DNA of 64,000 bases from Cervus elaphus (lineage: Eukaryota > Chordata > Mammalia > Artiodactyla > Cervidae), in assembly GCF_910594005.1 (NCBI RefSeq), contig NC_057815.1:62696052-62760051 (forward strand). Reading direction: 5' to 3'. This document shows, piece after piece, positions 34,520 to 46,900 of this stretch. The notes under the pieces were generated by a model. It saw only the letters and a program-made list of their open reading frames with translations. It did no database searches and had not been told where the DNA came from. Every line of letters begins with the position of its first letter. Within the stretch, counting starts at the first letter, position 1. A program made the translations under genes and the position numbers.

Positions 34520-35025
34520 TGAAGTGATAGACACTCAGTCATGTCTGATTCTTTGTGACCCATGGACTGTGGCCAGCCAGGCTCCTCTGTTCATAGAATT
34601 CTCCAGGAAAGAATACTGGAGTGGGTAGCCATTCCCTTCTCCAGGGGATCTTCCTGACCCAGGGTTTCCATCATTGCAGGAGGATTCTTTTTTTTTTTTT
34701 TTATTTAATTGCAATGTTTATTGTACCAAAAGGATTCACAAAGGTGCAATGTCTCTCATTTTCTTTTTCTCTCGTCTTTAAACCAACGATAAATTATCTC
34801 AAAGGCAAATCTGAACCTTGGATGAAAAAAGATAAGGTATACACCTGGAACTGAATTTAGCAAGGAGCTGTATGAATCAATGGATAATTATTATGAAATT
34901 ATGCATTATAATAAGCCCTTTGTTATAAACAAACATTAAAGTATGAAAGAAACAAACATCCCAAGAGCCTTTATTTTATTTTTTTTTGCAGGAGGATTCT
35001 TTAACTATCTGGGCCATCAGGGAAA
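34520..35025 (-). mobile_element. Bov-tA SINE interrupted by a retrocopy
   Basis: Antisense Bov-tA that stops at 'gcaggaggattcttt' (about 34690) and resumes after an insertion at the duplicated copy of the same words (about 34988-35002), finishing 'aactatctgggccatcagggaaacc'. Confidence 0.85.
34691..34987 (-). pseudogene. Processed retrocopy of unidentified mRNA 3' end
   Basis: An insert of about 297 bp in a Bov-tA, with a duplication of about 16 bp (tgcaggaggattcttt). On the minus strand it ends in poly(A) preceded by AATAAA about 15 bases upstream, the mark of an L1-mobilised mRNA. No open frame is seen, so it is probably 3' UTR. The parent transcript is not recognised. A second AT-rich run near 34970 may be a 5' remnant or another A-rich end. 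Confidence 0.6.
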
Positions 35026-35027
35026 CC

Positions 35028-35235
35028 TGACTCAGTTGGTAAAGAATCTGCCTGCAATGCAAGAGACACAGGAGATGCAGATTCAATCCATGGGTAGGGA
35101 AGATCCCCTGGAGAAGGAAATGGCAACCCACTCCAGTATCCTTGCTTGAAAAATCCCCTGGACAGAGGAACCTGGTGGACTTTAGTCCAAAGGGTCACAA
35201 AGAGTCAGACACAACTGAGTGACAAAGATTCAGAG
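35028..35235 (+). mobile_element. Bov-tA SINE
   Basis: Sense Bov-tA ('tcagttggtaaagaatctgcctgcaatg' to 'acaactgagtgac') directly abutting the antisense copy, giving a near head-to-head inverted pair. Confidence 0.87.
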
Positions 35236-35269
35236 TTGGAGAAACGCAGGGCAAGTTCTAATCTAACTG

Positions 35270-35375
35270 AGAATACTGGAACGGATTGCCATTTCCTTCT
35301 CCCAGAGATGAAACCCGGGTCTCTTGCATTACAGGCAGATTCTTTACCATCTGAGCCACAGAGAAGTTCCCTCAA
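35270..35375 (-). mobile_element. Partial Bov-tA (antisense)
   Basis: 'gaatactggaacggattgccatttccttctcccagag' to 'ctttaccatctgagccacag'. Third Bov-tA piece of the cluster. Confidence 0.8.
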
Positions 35376-35994
35376 GAAAGAAAACTATAGCTAGAAACAG
35401 ATTTTTCACCTCCCCATTAAGATCTCTCTATTAATCCAATTAAATCTTTTATCCTCAGTTTACATAAGGAGCCCAAATTCTCCAGATTATCGTCCTGATT
35501 CTCTCAATATGCTCTGAAATTCCCTCATCTGACTCAGTTTCCACTTGTCAGTTTTTCCCACCCTACCGTTTAGGATGCAACGTAGCAACAGTGAAACTCA
35601 TACCTACAACCTTCTCTCAATGTTCCCTCACCTTTTTGCTGTGACTAATATCTGGATGTTCACTAAGAAGACTGCTTCTCCAGCAGTGATGACTCTTTCT
35701 TTCATTCTCTGTGGACTTAGAATCAGGGTACATGTCCTCCATGTACCTACTTTAGGTTCCCAAACATAGTTTTCTAGCTTCAACACTACTCAGTCTATAA
35801 TAATTATTCTGATATAACACCCACCTGGCAAACTCACAAAGGTTATAACAGTTATATCCAACCCTGCCTAATCTCTGTGTAGGCACAGAAAATCATATAA
35901 CGGTGCTGACTAGTCTTCTTTAAATTTATTACCAAGGCTTTAGTTGGTCCATTTGTATGCCTAATACATTTTCTTATTTTAATGCTTTTTTCTA
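35376..35994. other. Gene-free stretch
   Basis: No gene or repeat is recognised. Confidence 0.4.
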
Positions 35995-36175
35995 GAATCT
36001 GCATCAGAAACCACCTGGAGGATGTGTTAAAACCCCCAGATTTCTGAGCCTCATTCCAAGGGTTTCCAATTCTGTGGATCTACAGGAAGGCCCCAAATTC
36101 TGCATAGCTGACAATTTCCAGGTGATGCTGATGATACTGATCTAAGGACCACACTTGGAGAACCAATGCTCTAGC
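35995..36175 (+). mobile_element. MER5A-like hAT-Charlie DNA transposon remnant
   Basis: 'gcatcagaaaccacctggaggatgtgttaaaa', 'ccaggtgatgctgatgatactgatctaaggaccacac', 'ttggagaacca' follow the MER5A consensus pattern as I recall it. Confidence 0.7.
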
Positions 36176-36702
36176 CTTATTCTTTGAGATGATTCTTTCA
36201 TACCTTTTATGCTCTTCTAAAACCTTCAACAGCCCTTTAATATCTATTCTCAGTCTCAGATGATATTTTCCTTATGCCAACAAAAAATAAAAGTTTATTT
36301 CATCCTGAACCTCTCTTTTATACTCTACATCTTACTTATCAGAAAGTCAATATGTTGATTGATGTATCATGGCTAACGATGAATCAGAGAGGACATAGGA
36401 ATATAACAATGCCAAGAAGAGGCTCAACTAGCAAGTAGCTGAATTGGGGTCTTCGTGGGGACATAAGGGCTCAAGAAGCCTTTCTTAATTGTCCAACCCC
36501 TGTCTGAGTATCCACATACCACCTACCAGGTTGTGTGAAAGCAGAACACTTGGCTTGTGAGGGAAGGGTCAGCCCAGAACTCTCACTATAAAGATGGCAA
36601 TTGAGATAAAGGAAGCAGAAGAGTTGAAGGGTGGGGGGAGATGAAGCCCCCAGGAATCCCAAGTACCTTGGAGAAGTCTCAAGAATCCATTGTATGAGGC
36701 CA
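36176..36702. other. Gene-free stretch upstream of UBQLN3
   Basis: No gene is seen. It becomes GC-richer toward the UBQLN3 promoter. Confidence 0.4.
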
Positions 36703-36722
36703 TGATGTCAGTGCTGAGGTCA
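36703..36722 (+). promoter_or_regulatory. Paired CRE-like octamers upstream of UBQLN3
   Basis: TGATGTCA (36703-36710) and TGAGGTCA (36715-36722), each one base from TGACGTCA, are separated by gtgc. They lie 428-447 bp before the start codon. UBQLN5 has the same two-octamer, 4-bp-spacer arrangement. Confidence 0.5.
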
Positions 36723-36838
36723 CAGAGGTGACCCGGTAGAGTGGGTTCTGGTGTAGAAGGCTTCAGGGGTGGCTGTTCAGCAAGATGAGGGCAGTTTGGA
36801 GTCCTATTTAAGAGGAAGGACGGGGCCACAGCTGATCG

Positions 36839-37126
36839 GTATGTATTCCCCAAACCAGGTCCTTCAGGCTGCCCTTGCCCTTCATTCATCAACTCTCAAC
36901 CTCTTTCCTAGGGCCTCAGATTTCCCTCCCATGATCCTCAACATTTCTCCAACCCTAAATCCTCCCAAGGCATCCTATCCCATGCCCTCAGAGCCCCTTC
37001 TGTGTGGACTCTCTGGTTCCCCCACCCTGAGCCTGCAGATCCTCCCCCTGCTCACCTTTCCTTTCACCATTGCCCAGAAGGATGATTTCTGTCTCCCCCC
37101 CCCTCCCCCCAGCTGTGTCCCCACAG
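36839..37126 (+). other. Candidate 5' UTR intron of UBQLN3
   Basis: Donor-like GTATGT at 36839-36844. The acceptor is a strong C-rich tract with AG at 37111-37112 or 37125-37126, just before the coding start. UBQLN3 is known as a gene with one coding exon and a noncoding first exon, which fits. The open frame from 36769 through this segment is therefore probably not translated. Confidence 0.5.
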
Positions 37127-37149
37127 ACCTGGGCCTGCTGCTGCCCACT

Positions 37150-39120
37150 ATGGCCAAAAGTGGAGAGGCCCTGCCGCAGGGCAGCCCAGCGCTGGTCCAG
37201 GATCCCCACCTCATCAAGGTGACAGTGAAGACGCCTAAGGACAAGGAGGATTTCTCAGTTACAGACACTTGCACCATCCAGCAGCTGAAGGAAGAGATAT
37301 CCCAGCGCTTTAAGGCCCACCCTGATCAGCTGATCCTAATCTTTGCCGGCAAAATCCTCAAGGACCCTGACTCGCTGGCACAGTGTGGGGTCCGGGATGG
37401 CCTCACTGTCCACCTAGTCATCAAGATGCAGCGTCGCACCATGGTCAACGAGTGCCCAGCTGCTTCAGTCCCTACCCCAGCCCCGAGCCCTGGGTCCCTC
37501 CCTCAGCCAAGCTCCATTTACCCAGCAGATGGGCCACCTACCTTCAGCTTGGGTGTCCTCACAGGCCTCAATGGGCTAGGCCTGACCTTGGGTGGTTTCC
37601 CTGACCAGCCAAGCTCCCTGGTGTGGCAGCACGTATCCGTGCCTGAATTTGTGGCTCAGATCATTGATGACCCCTTCATCCAGGGTCTGCTGTCTAACAC
37701 GGGCCTGGTGCGCCAGTTGGTTCTTGACAATCCCCGTATGCAGCAACTGATCCAGCACAACCCTGAGATTGGGCACATTCTCAACAATCCTGAAATCATG
37801 CGGCAGACACTGGAGTTTCTACGTAACCCTGCCATGATGCAAGAGATGATGCGCAGCCAGGACCGGGCACTCAGCAACCTGGAGAGCATCCCGGGTGGTT
37901 ACAATGTGCTCCGAGCCATGTATACAGATATTATGGACCCCATGCTTAATGCAGTCCAGGAGCAGTTTGGGGGCAATCCCTTTGCCACCACTACTACTGC
38001 TAATGCTACCAGCAGCAGCAGCCAACCCTCAAGGACAGAGAATTGTGACCCTCTCCCCAACCCCTGGACTTCCACATATGCAGGCTCAGCTGGCAGTAGG
38101 GGCCGGAGGCCTGGGGACCAGGATATATCTGAACTTAGAAATAGGGGTCCCAATATTCTGGGGAATATAGGCCTCTATGACTACCTCCAACAATTGCTTG
38201 AGATCCCCCAGTCCCTGGGAACCTATTTGCAGGGGATGGCATCTACCCTCAGTCCAAGCCAAGAACCACCTCCACCACCAGGAAGCCAAGTTCCTCCAGC
38301 TTCACCCTCATCCCAGGAACCTGAGTCAGGCCAGGCTCTCCCCAAGGAGTCAGTTGCAATCAAGGGAAAGCCCTCTTGCCCAGCCTTCCTGAGGTATCCC
38401 ACGGAGAGCAGTGCTAGAAAAGACGGAGGTCAAGATGGTGCAGGGAACGGCTCCACTGGCCATAGCACCCACATGCCTGATCTTGTCTCTGGGTTGGGGC
38501 CTGCTGCCAATAGGACCCCACTTGTCCCTTCCCCACCTTTGCCCACAGCAGCTACTGCTGGAATCCCTGAGCATGTCTGGCTGCCGCCACCAGCTTATCC
38601 AAGATCTCAGAGGCCCACCAGCATGAATCAGGCCCCACAGCTGCAGGATGAGACGCGCTGGCAACTGCCACTGCTGCTGCACCTTCAGGCAGCCATGGTA
38701 AACCCACGTGCCGTGCATGCCCTGCTGCAGATTGAGCAGGGTCTGCAGATCCTGGCTACTGAAGCCCCTCGCCTCTTCCTCTGGTTCATGCCTTGTCTAA
38801 CAGGGCTGGGAAGTATGGCGGGAGATACAGAGCCTCGAGAGAGTCCCCTTGTGCCTGGGGATCCTTCGCCTCCCCCAGCTCCTGAGGTTCCCTCAGCACA
38901 GAGCTCTATGGAGCTGGGCCTCCATTCCACCCCCTTCCTCCAGATGTTGCAAGCCTTGACTGGCACCAATCCCCAGCAGCCAACGCCCGAGACTCACTTC
39001 CGGGTGCAGCTAGAGCAACTGCGGGCCATGGGCTTCCTGAACCCTGAAGCCAATCTCCAGGCCCTCATTGCCACAGGAGGCGACGTGGATGCTGCTGTGG
39101 AGAAGCTGAGGCAGTTGTAG
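37150..39120 (+). CDS. UBQLN3: Ubiquilin-3
   Basis: A 656-residue ubiquilin, matching the family length (human about 655). It is a testis-restricted shuttle linking ubiquitin chains (UBA) with the proteasome (Ubl). Domains: Ubl at about residues 20-92 (IKVTVKTPKDKEDF...LTVHLVIK), STI1 region at about 164-280 (VPEFVAQIIDDPF, NPEIGHILNNPEIMRQTLEFLRNPAMMQEM, FGGNPFA), a proline-rich central linker, a second STI1-like segment at about 516-545 (NPRAVHALLQIEQGLQILATEAPRL) and UBA at about 616-656 (LRAMGF...LIATGGDVDAAVEKLRQ). The upstream frame is open to 36769, but ATG 37150 (MAKSGEALPQGSP) matches the recalled human start and follows the intron acceptor. It is GC-rich, single-exon and intact. No AATAAA is evident within 800 bp downstream. 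Confidence 0.96.
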   Translation: MAKSGEALPQGSPALVQDPHLIKVTVKTPKDKEDFSVTDTCTIQQLKEEISQRFKAHPDQLILIFAGKILKDPDSLAQCGVRDGLTVHLVIKMQRRTMVNECPAASVPTPAPSPGSLPQPSSIYPADGPPTFSLGVLTGLNGLGLTLGGFPDQPSSLVWQHVSVPEFVAQIIDDPFIQGLLSNTGLVRQLVLDNPRMQQLIQHNPEIGHILNNPEIMRQTLEFLRNPAMMQEMMRSQDRALSNLESIPGGYNVLRAMYTDIMDPMLNAVQEQFGGNPFATTTTANATSSSSQPSRTENCDPLPNPWTSTYAGSAGSRGRRPGDQDISELRNRGPNILGNIGLYDYLQQLLEIPQSLGTYLQGMASTLSPSQEPPPPPGSQVPPASPSSQEPESGQALPKESVAIKGKPSCPAFLRYPTESSARKDGGQDGAGNGSTGHSTHMPDLVSGLGPAANRTPLVPSPPLPTAATAGIPEHVWLPPPAYPRSQRPTSMNQAPQLQDETRWQLPLLLHLQAAMVNPRAVHALLQIEQGLQILATEAPRLFLWFMPCLTGLGSMAGDTEPRESPLVPGDPSPPPAPEVPSAQSSMELGLHSTPFLQMLQALTGTNPQQPTPETHFRVQLEQLRAMGFLNPEANLQALIATGGDVDAAVEKLRQL

Positions 39121-40621
39121 GAGCCGTAGTTGTTCAGACCGTATCTTACCCTCTGTGCCTTTCCCCCCATAGCTCCCTTCCCTAACTACCCCCACCCCCA
39201 GTCATTCTTGAATGCAGCTGCACTATGAAGCAAATTTACTATGATACTCTTTACTGCAGAGACAATGTTGTTCCAGAGTCAATGAGGAAGAATGAGAGCC
39301 AGAACAGGGTGGGGGTGCTATAAGTGACCCAACCACCCCTGTCACTGTACCATCCTGGGGTCACGGTCTGAGTTCTGCTAATGCCTAATATGAGATGTAA
39401 TTACATCCAATCTCCAATGCTGTCTGCTGCTTGAGTCTGATTCTTTGTGGGCTATGGGAAAAGAGGGACTGTATAGGAGGAAAGGTGATGATAAGAGCTA
39501 TCTCTGCATGGATGGGAGGGCTTGGAGGGGAAATTGAAAGGTATGAGGTTAAAAGCAAAAGAGTCACAGGGAACACAGGAGGGTGAGCTGAGAACTGCAG
39601 CCTTCCATGTGTCCTTCCAAAGGTTCCCCAGATTTGGTGTCCTGTTGGAGCTGCCACCACAAACTCTGTGTTCTTTGGGGCTCTCTACCACCAACCAGAC
39701 TGAAAAGTGGGCACAGCTTCTTATTTTTAATGTCTCTGAACCCTATCCCACAGTTGGCTCTCAATTTTTGGATTTGATCCTGATCCCTGAGACAGCGATA
39801 GAGCAGGAATCAGGCTGAGTTCTAAGATTCCCTGATCTCATTGAGTTTACAAAGCTACTGTCTTTGGTAGCCAGATCTGTAGTTGATTCCACTGCCATGG
39901 ATCTAGCTTGTCCTGGGTTTTGTCTTTCTTATACTATTGCACTCAGAAATTGATTACCTAACCTATGCTAGGCATTCTGCTAGGGATTGGGAATTAAATG
40001 TGAGTAAAAGAGGCATGATACTGCCTTCATGAATTTATGATGGTAGCTGGAACTATTCAAACAGTACTCATTATATATAATCACAAGCTATGATAAGTGT
40101 TATAAAAGATGGGGATCTGTGAAATAGCAAAACAGAGGCTTGATCTACTCTATGAAGACCGGCAAGGCTTGTGAGTATGAACTCTAAGCTAAAAATCTAA
40201 AAAAGTGGTAAGAGTTAAGTAGGTAAAGTTTTGAGGATGGAGGGAAGAGTATTCCAGTAAAAAAGTCATTATGTACAAAGGAGCTGAGGGAGGGTGTGCA
40301 CACAGGAGGTGCCTTCGGCCTCTCAGACCCATTTGCATTCAGGGATGCTTCCCAATACCCACATGCTTCTGGGGCAGAAGTGTTACAATTCACTTATCAA
40401 GTGGATGAACCGTGGCTTCTAGCCCATAAATGTGCCTGTGGGTTCACACGGGTAAATACATCATGGAGTAATGCACTAACACAAAATGCATATTCACACT
40501 TTAGTACACTTTCACATGGTCAAACTTTTGTGCATGTGTCTGAGCATACACACAAAACACAGTCTGTTAGAGTTTTATCATAGATGTGTTAAAAAAAAAA
40601 AGATAATGCTATATTCCTGTC
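39121..40621. other. Gene-free; UBQLN3 3' flank
   Basis: No gene is seen. The stretch 39930-40260 has diffuse ancient-repeat wording. Confidence 0.4.
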
Positions 40622-40850
40622 AGGGCTTACCAGGTGGTGCTAGTGGTAAAGAACCCTCCTGCCAATGCAGGAGACATAAGAGATGCAGGTTCCATCCCCA
40701 CATCAGGAGTATATCCTAGAGTAGGGCATGGCAAACCACTCCAGTATTCTTGCCTGAAGAATCCTATGGACAGAGGCACCTGGCAGGCTACAATCTGTAG
40801 TGTCTCAAAGAGTTGGACACAGCTGAGTGACTTAGCAAGCACACATGCAT
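40622..40850 (+). mobile_element. Bov-tA SINE
   Basis: Sense Bov-tA from 'gggcttaccaggtggtgctagtgg' to 'gagtgacttagcaagcacaca'. Confidence 0.88.
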
Positions 40851-43248
40851 AATTCAGCCAAGGAAAGGAAAGGGTCTTTGAAAGAGAATATCACTATAGT
40901 AGAAAGTGGCCATGGTGTGTATATGTGTTTAAATGTCAGAGACTCAGTATTGGGAGTCCTTTTAGGGAGAAACAAAAACTCTGCCTGGAACCTAGGATAC
41001 TTGGATCAACCTGCCTTTACCTGTTAGCTACTATCACGTGACTTAGAGATAAAATGAGTTTTGGGGGCAACTTTCTCCCGTTGTTTCAGGTTTCAATCTC
41101 CAGTGGAGCACAAGGCTTCAAGACTCCTTTCTACTCCCTCTCCACTCCCCATCAGTGGGGGGGTGGGGGTGTTTCTTGTCCACATCCAATGAACTGTTGT
41201 TTATGGTGGGACTGGGTGAAAGGCAGAGGAAAGTCTTGCTTCTTCATTTTCTGTAACTAAGAAGGCTCCAGGCTGCTTTTGACTGCCAGAGTTATACATT
41301 GTAATCTCTAATTTCAACCCTTGAAAGTCAGATAGGTCTGAGAAAAAACTCAGGGAGAGAAATGTTGCTTTTATCTGCCTTTCATATGGGCCAAGAAAAG
41401 CCTGAGGGTTCATGTGACATAAATTCCAGCTTACCAGAGAAGGCTGTAGGTGGAAATCTGGGTCTAAAAGTTCTGGGTAGGGAAGAGAGTTCTCATTTAT
41501 TAGATTGTTTTCTTTTCCTGCACTATGGAGAGCCCTTTTCAGTTCACTGGGTGTTTGGAATCTTTGCTCGGGCCTCATCAGAGACTGAACTCATCAGCCC
41601 ATTGTTCTGCTCCATGGTGAGTCCAAAGAAAGCAGATTCCTGGGGTGGGGAAGGTCACTGTCCACCCAGCAGCTGATATAGGACTTAGTACATGGGAAAC
41701 ATTCAGTAAATGATTGAATAAATGAATGTTGAATGATGAGTGAAGAAGTGAATGACCAAATGATAAAGTGATTGAGGAGGTTAGGTAGATACGAATCAAA
41801 TAAACAATCTTAGAGGATTTTCCCAGGCCTTCTGCTTGGGAAAAATAAAATTTTGGAGTTTAAGACAGAGGAGATGCCTGTAGGCTGAGGTTACTGAACG
41901 GGCAGGCCTCCAGAGATGTCATATTTATAGTCCCTGCTCTGACTCTCATGCTGCATCAGCTGCGCCTTGGAAGGACCCTACCTAAGAGGTTGGGTAGATG
42001 GAAGAGAAGCAGACTCATAGTTTTGGTTATACTGGGCCTAGTATGACCTGAATAGTCCCAAAGAAAAGGTACCCCTTCCTCAGACCAAGAGGTTTTCTAG
42101 GTCAAAGAGCAGTGAACCTTGAAACGCTGATCTGCATCATAAATAGCCAGCCAGATAGCTGGACAGCAATTTAAGAGAGAAGTATTAAAAACCAGAAAGT
42201 GTTTTTATGTATTTATGTTTTTTATTATTTGATGATGTTTCCCTAATATCTCTGTTATAAATAAATGGGTACATTTTTTTTCTGGATATCATAGGGTTTT
42301 ACTACTTACAATTAATTTTAAATCACAGTTAATATTATTGAGGCTTTCCTCTAGCCAGCCCCTCTTCCAAGCTCTTTACATCTGAATCCACACAATTATC
42401 TTTTATTCTGAACTTCAGATGAGAAAAACGGAGGCATAGAGAGAAAGGAAGTACATTGCTTAAAATTTTACAGTTCTAAAAAAAAAAAAAAAATGGTACA
42501 GTTCTTGCATAATAGAGCCAGGATTTGAAATTAGACAATGTACTTCCAGAGTCTACAATCTTAGCTGCTGCAGTAAATCAAGTTACTTAATACTTTAATT
42601 CTTACCCACGGAAAGTAAAAAGGGGCAGGATTTGTGGTCTTTGTTTGGAAATTTTACACCCCTGACTCCTGCAACTATCTACACTGGATTGAAATATTTT
42701 CATTACCGTATCCTGTGTATGCGTACATGTGTATTTCTGGTATAAAAAAAAAATGAACAGCATGAGAGTTGCAAGATATCAAGGGACACAGCATTTCAGA
42801 TGTTAATCACTCTGAGAAAATGCTCCAAAGAGGTAGGGGGAAGGCAAGTGTATATAGGTGATTTTGGTCAATGGGTGAATGGTGAATTTGGTGAATGGTA
42901 CATGCAAAATCAAGAACATATTTTTACAGAAAGTCTCATAAGGGTTACTGCTAGTCATGAGGAGCAGACATCATCGTGAAGAAGTTTAGTGCTTTTCTAG
43001 GTACGAAGAGATCCAAGAATTGGGCTAATTGGCTCCGGAAAATAGTTATCTGAAGACATGTCCTGCCGCTTTTTCCAGAGCACAGAGTGCCTCATTTCTG
43101 TTCTCCACCCTGAACTCCCTTCAGGGGCCATTGAAGGTTAGCAGCAGCACACAATTTAATCCTTGTAGAGGTAGATGACATGTGCCAATGGCAAGTGTCC
43201 ATTTGTAGTTGAGTATTTTTGTTTTTAATTTAATCTGCTAGTTCTACA
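40851..43248. other. Gene-free stretch between UBQLN3 and the ERV
   Basis: No supported gene. A MIR-like remnant lies at about 42320-42570, interrupted by an A-run (42478-42493). The stretch 41157-41170 is G-rich. Confidence 0.45.
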
Positions 43249-43883
43249 TGAAAGCGTTAAAGTTTAAGCAGGCAGTCCAAGGCCCTTTAAGGAGGAGGTG
43301 AACATTCTCACTCATGCTTTCCCAGCTGTGTGAAGCAATGTATCTTACCCAAGAACTGGCCTTTCTTTAGCTAAGGTCACACAGCACACTAATGATCACA
43401 CAGAACAATGTCTTACTCAGGGAAATGCTTCTCTTAGTCTCCATGCTAATGATTATAATTGTAACAACCCTTGCCTGGCAACCTGTTTCTTAAGACTTGT
43501 ACCCATGATTACACAGCAACTGTATATCTAGCCCCGAAACATTGCCTGGACCCGTTCTCCTTGGCTAATCTTGTGCCAAAGTTATCTCAGGATGTATACC
43601 TTGGGAAAGGGCCTGGTGGAACTCTTACAGTCTTGAGGTATTCTTTTTATCTATTCTCAGCAGCTAATTGAAAAGCATATAAGGGCCCGCTTAAACTAGT
43701 GAGGCAGGTACTCTCCTGCCCACTTCTGATGTCTATGTCAGAAGCTTTCTCGGTCCTGCCACTCTAAACAAAATTTTGCACACAAAGCTCTCAGTGACTG
43801 AGACCTGTCTTTGGTCTCGGAATTATATCTTCTTCAGAGATCATGAATCCAGTGGCATTTTCACTATTCACCATAAGCTATCA
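43249..43883 (+). repeat. 5' LTR of the ERV
   Basis: 635 bp, starting TG and ending CA. TATA-like catataag lies at 43676-43683. It is collinear with 48544-49159 over its full length. Confidence 0.85.
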
Positions 43884-43886
43884 TCT

Positions 43887-43904
43887 TGGGGACTCATCCA
43901 GGAT
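43887..43904 (+). other. Primer binding site (tRNA-Pro type)
   Basis: Three bases after the LTR, 18 bases match the classical proline-tRNA site of gammaretroviruses at 15 positions. All three differences are G-to-A, and two of them fall at CpG. Confidence 0.8.
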
Positions 43905-46900
43905 CTTCAAGACAAGGTAAGACTACTCAGAGCTGGGACTCTTTTGCTCTTTTACTGCAAAGTCTCTACTAACTCAGAAGCATACAGACTGAACTTCTTT
44001 TACCCATCAGCTTTTCCTGGTTTCTCTGACCATTTCATAACTGCTTGGGGAATTAAAGTTACTGACCTAATGTGCCAGATTATAGACTTTCAGGGGACTT
44101 GCAATCCATGCTGTTATTGTGTTTTTCTAGCAAGACCATCATTCCAAGTTTTATAGGACACTGAAGGCAGGAACACATTAGGGATCTAGCTGGAGCTCTA
44201 GTTCCAGGGACATCTCTCAGACCTGAAATCATCATCCTGACCCCAGAGACCCAGAGGCAAATTCTTGTCATGGCTATGCCTCCGGACTGTGTGGATGGAG
44301 ACATTACTGGTGGGCATGAGATTCCTGAGGACACAGATCAGGGAACCCCAGATTTGGGCAGATTGGAAATGCAGCAGGCTTGTTCCCTTGGTAGCAGTAG
44401 CTCTTAGAGGACCACAGAAAGCCCTCCAGTGGCTCTTGTTTCAGCTCCTTAGGTATTCTTTTTGTACAATCTGCTGGACAGGAATAGAAAGATTGGCCTT
44501 GACACTTCATGAGCACGAAAGATTACTTTTTCCTCACAGGCTGGCCCTCTATCACCTCCTCTGTTATCACATAGACTCATGTGGCAACCCTCTCAGAAGG
44601 GACATCTTGGGTTTTCTCTTCTTCCCTTTGTAACTACCTTTTTGACTTTCAGCTTCTCCTGTGGTCAGGAATATGTTCAAAGATGTGCGTAGGCACATAA
44701 AAGACGGATGCTTCCCCTAGTGGTCTTAGCTTGGGAGACATTCCAGAAGGCTACTCTGTTCCACCCTGGGTGGCACCAGAGGAAAAGGGGAAATCAAGGC
44801 AAGGTTTTAATGGTGAGAAACTGGACATCAGTTTCAGTAAGAGGTAGGTTAACTTCGGCCAGGGAAGGGAGCTTAGGTGGAAGACCTGTCTCCACACCCA
44901 TCTAGAGCAGGGAGGGACGCCTCTGGTAGAAAAAAGCCACGGCACTGAGCACCGCTTTTTTCTCTCATACAGATTGCAGCTAACAGTTCCAGAACCACCT
45001 CTTTGAATTGTATCTTATAAAAACTGGGATAAGTTTGATCCCCAGAGCCTAAAAAGCCCCTTATATACAGGCTTTCTTTGCTATAAGAGAAGACCTCACC
45101 AGCCCAGAGAGACAATCCCTGCAGGTACAACATCTCATCAGTCAGTCTACCCCTGTCATCAGAGCCAAATTGAACACTCTCTGGTTTAAAAATTTTAGAT
45201 ATGAAATTATGACTACAAAAAGGAGGGATGACATTTTTGACATTGAATGGCCATGATATTCTTTAGCCTCTGGAGAAAACTGGTTAAAATGAAATCTTTT
45301 TGAAATTGAAAAGCTGGTTCTTTTTGCACATGCAATTAGGAAAAAACTGGCTTATTAAAATACTTTTTTTGGAGCTCCAACCCTGCCTGAGAAACAGAAA
45401 CATACCTGGGAAAAAACCTGAAGTTAACTCTTATCATGTCCTTGAGATACACAGCCCACTCTCTCTGGGACTCCTGCCATGACCAAATTGGTAGAACTTC
45501 AAGCCAATGGGGAAAAAAAGGGGGTGGGAGGTGGGGCAAAGAGACATTTTAAATTTCAAGCAGAAAATTGTGAGGTCTCTGTCCAGATTTATTTGTCTTA
45601 GTGTGTCTCCATCCTTGGACAAAATTGCTAAGGGCTAATTGATCAGTGAGCTGTATTTAATTGGCCCAAAGAGAAGAGCTTAGAAAGCAAACAGTTATAA
45701 AATCAAGAAAACTAAACAAAATGAGTTTCAGTGTTATGTAAACTGGGAAATATTCACTATTGAATTGATACCTGGTATTGATATCTGTTTATTGATCTAA
45801 TTAACACAGACATTGTAAAGATACTTTTACAAATGACATAACTTTGGGTAATTTATATTTACCAATCTACAAAATGACAATATAAAGTACAGTTCATGGT
45901 TGCTAAAGGAAAGTAAGATGTGTGTTTTTAATAAAAAGGTATAAGGAATGGAATTACATTCTATTAAGGAAAAAGAAAGTAAGTCTAAACCTACAGGTGA
46001 CTCATCTCTAAAATTGGCAAAGGATGTGATAAGTGCAGAAGGCATAAAAAAAGGTTTGTGACAAGTGGAAGAGTGTTCTGTGCATGGTCCATGTTTCTTA
46101 AGACATTAACCTGAGCTTTGAACTCCTTTACTATTACTTTGACTAAGTGAATAACTATTGTTTCGCAGTGAATGTAAGCTGGTACCAAAGTGGAATTTGG
46201 TTTTCTCTCCCTGTTAAAAGAACAAAGTTTTCTTGGAATAAGGCTTTTGGTAACAGACTATGGCACACATAGAAAAAACTCACTCTGCTTTTACAAAAAT
46301 TAACCCCTCATCAGGGAGTTTAAAATGGATAAACAATGGCTATAAACCAAACAGCTGGGGCTATGGGAAATCCAAGACAGCCCCTTGGCTTTTCCCAGCT
46401 CCCTGACAAACTCACTTTTATTTGATAAGAAAAAGCCTTTCCTGGCTTCAGGGTTAATGTCTCACAATGGAGAAGACATGGTTAAAATGTGTTTTCTATA
46501 ATCTCCAGTGATTGGAGCACCCACTTTGCTGGACAGGTCATACTGACATTGGCAAAAAAATCTTCACAAGTTTCTGGTAGACTATTGCTTTCACTGGCAT
46601 ACTCTGTCACTTGGGTTTGAGACACTTGGGTTCTGAACAGCCTCATCAAGGTAAAAAAGACTGTCTCCCAACATATACGGAAATCTCAAAGTATACTGGG
46701 GACCTCTAAAAGAAAAATCCACTCAACTGATGTCAGGCCAATAGCATCTATTAGTTTCACTGAATATTAAGTTCTAGTTTTATGAATCAAGGACAGCATT
46801 TACTAAGATTCACTTCTGAGTTCCTTGTGGTTCTGTTACATTGCTAAGAGGTTTAATTCAGTTGTTAAAAAGGACACTCTGAGTTTGTTTCTAAAGCTTA

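Noticed and set aside
36769..37149. 127-codon upstream extension of the UBQLN3 frame
   Set aside because: It crosses a strong splice acceptor and a donor-like site and has no ubiquilin similarity; ATG 37150 matches the family start.
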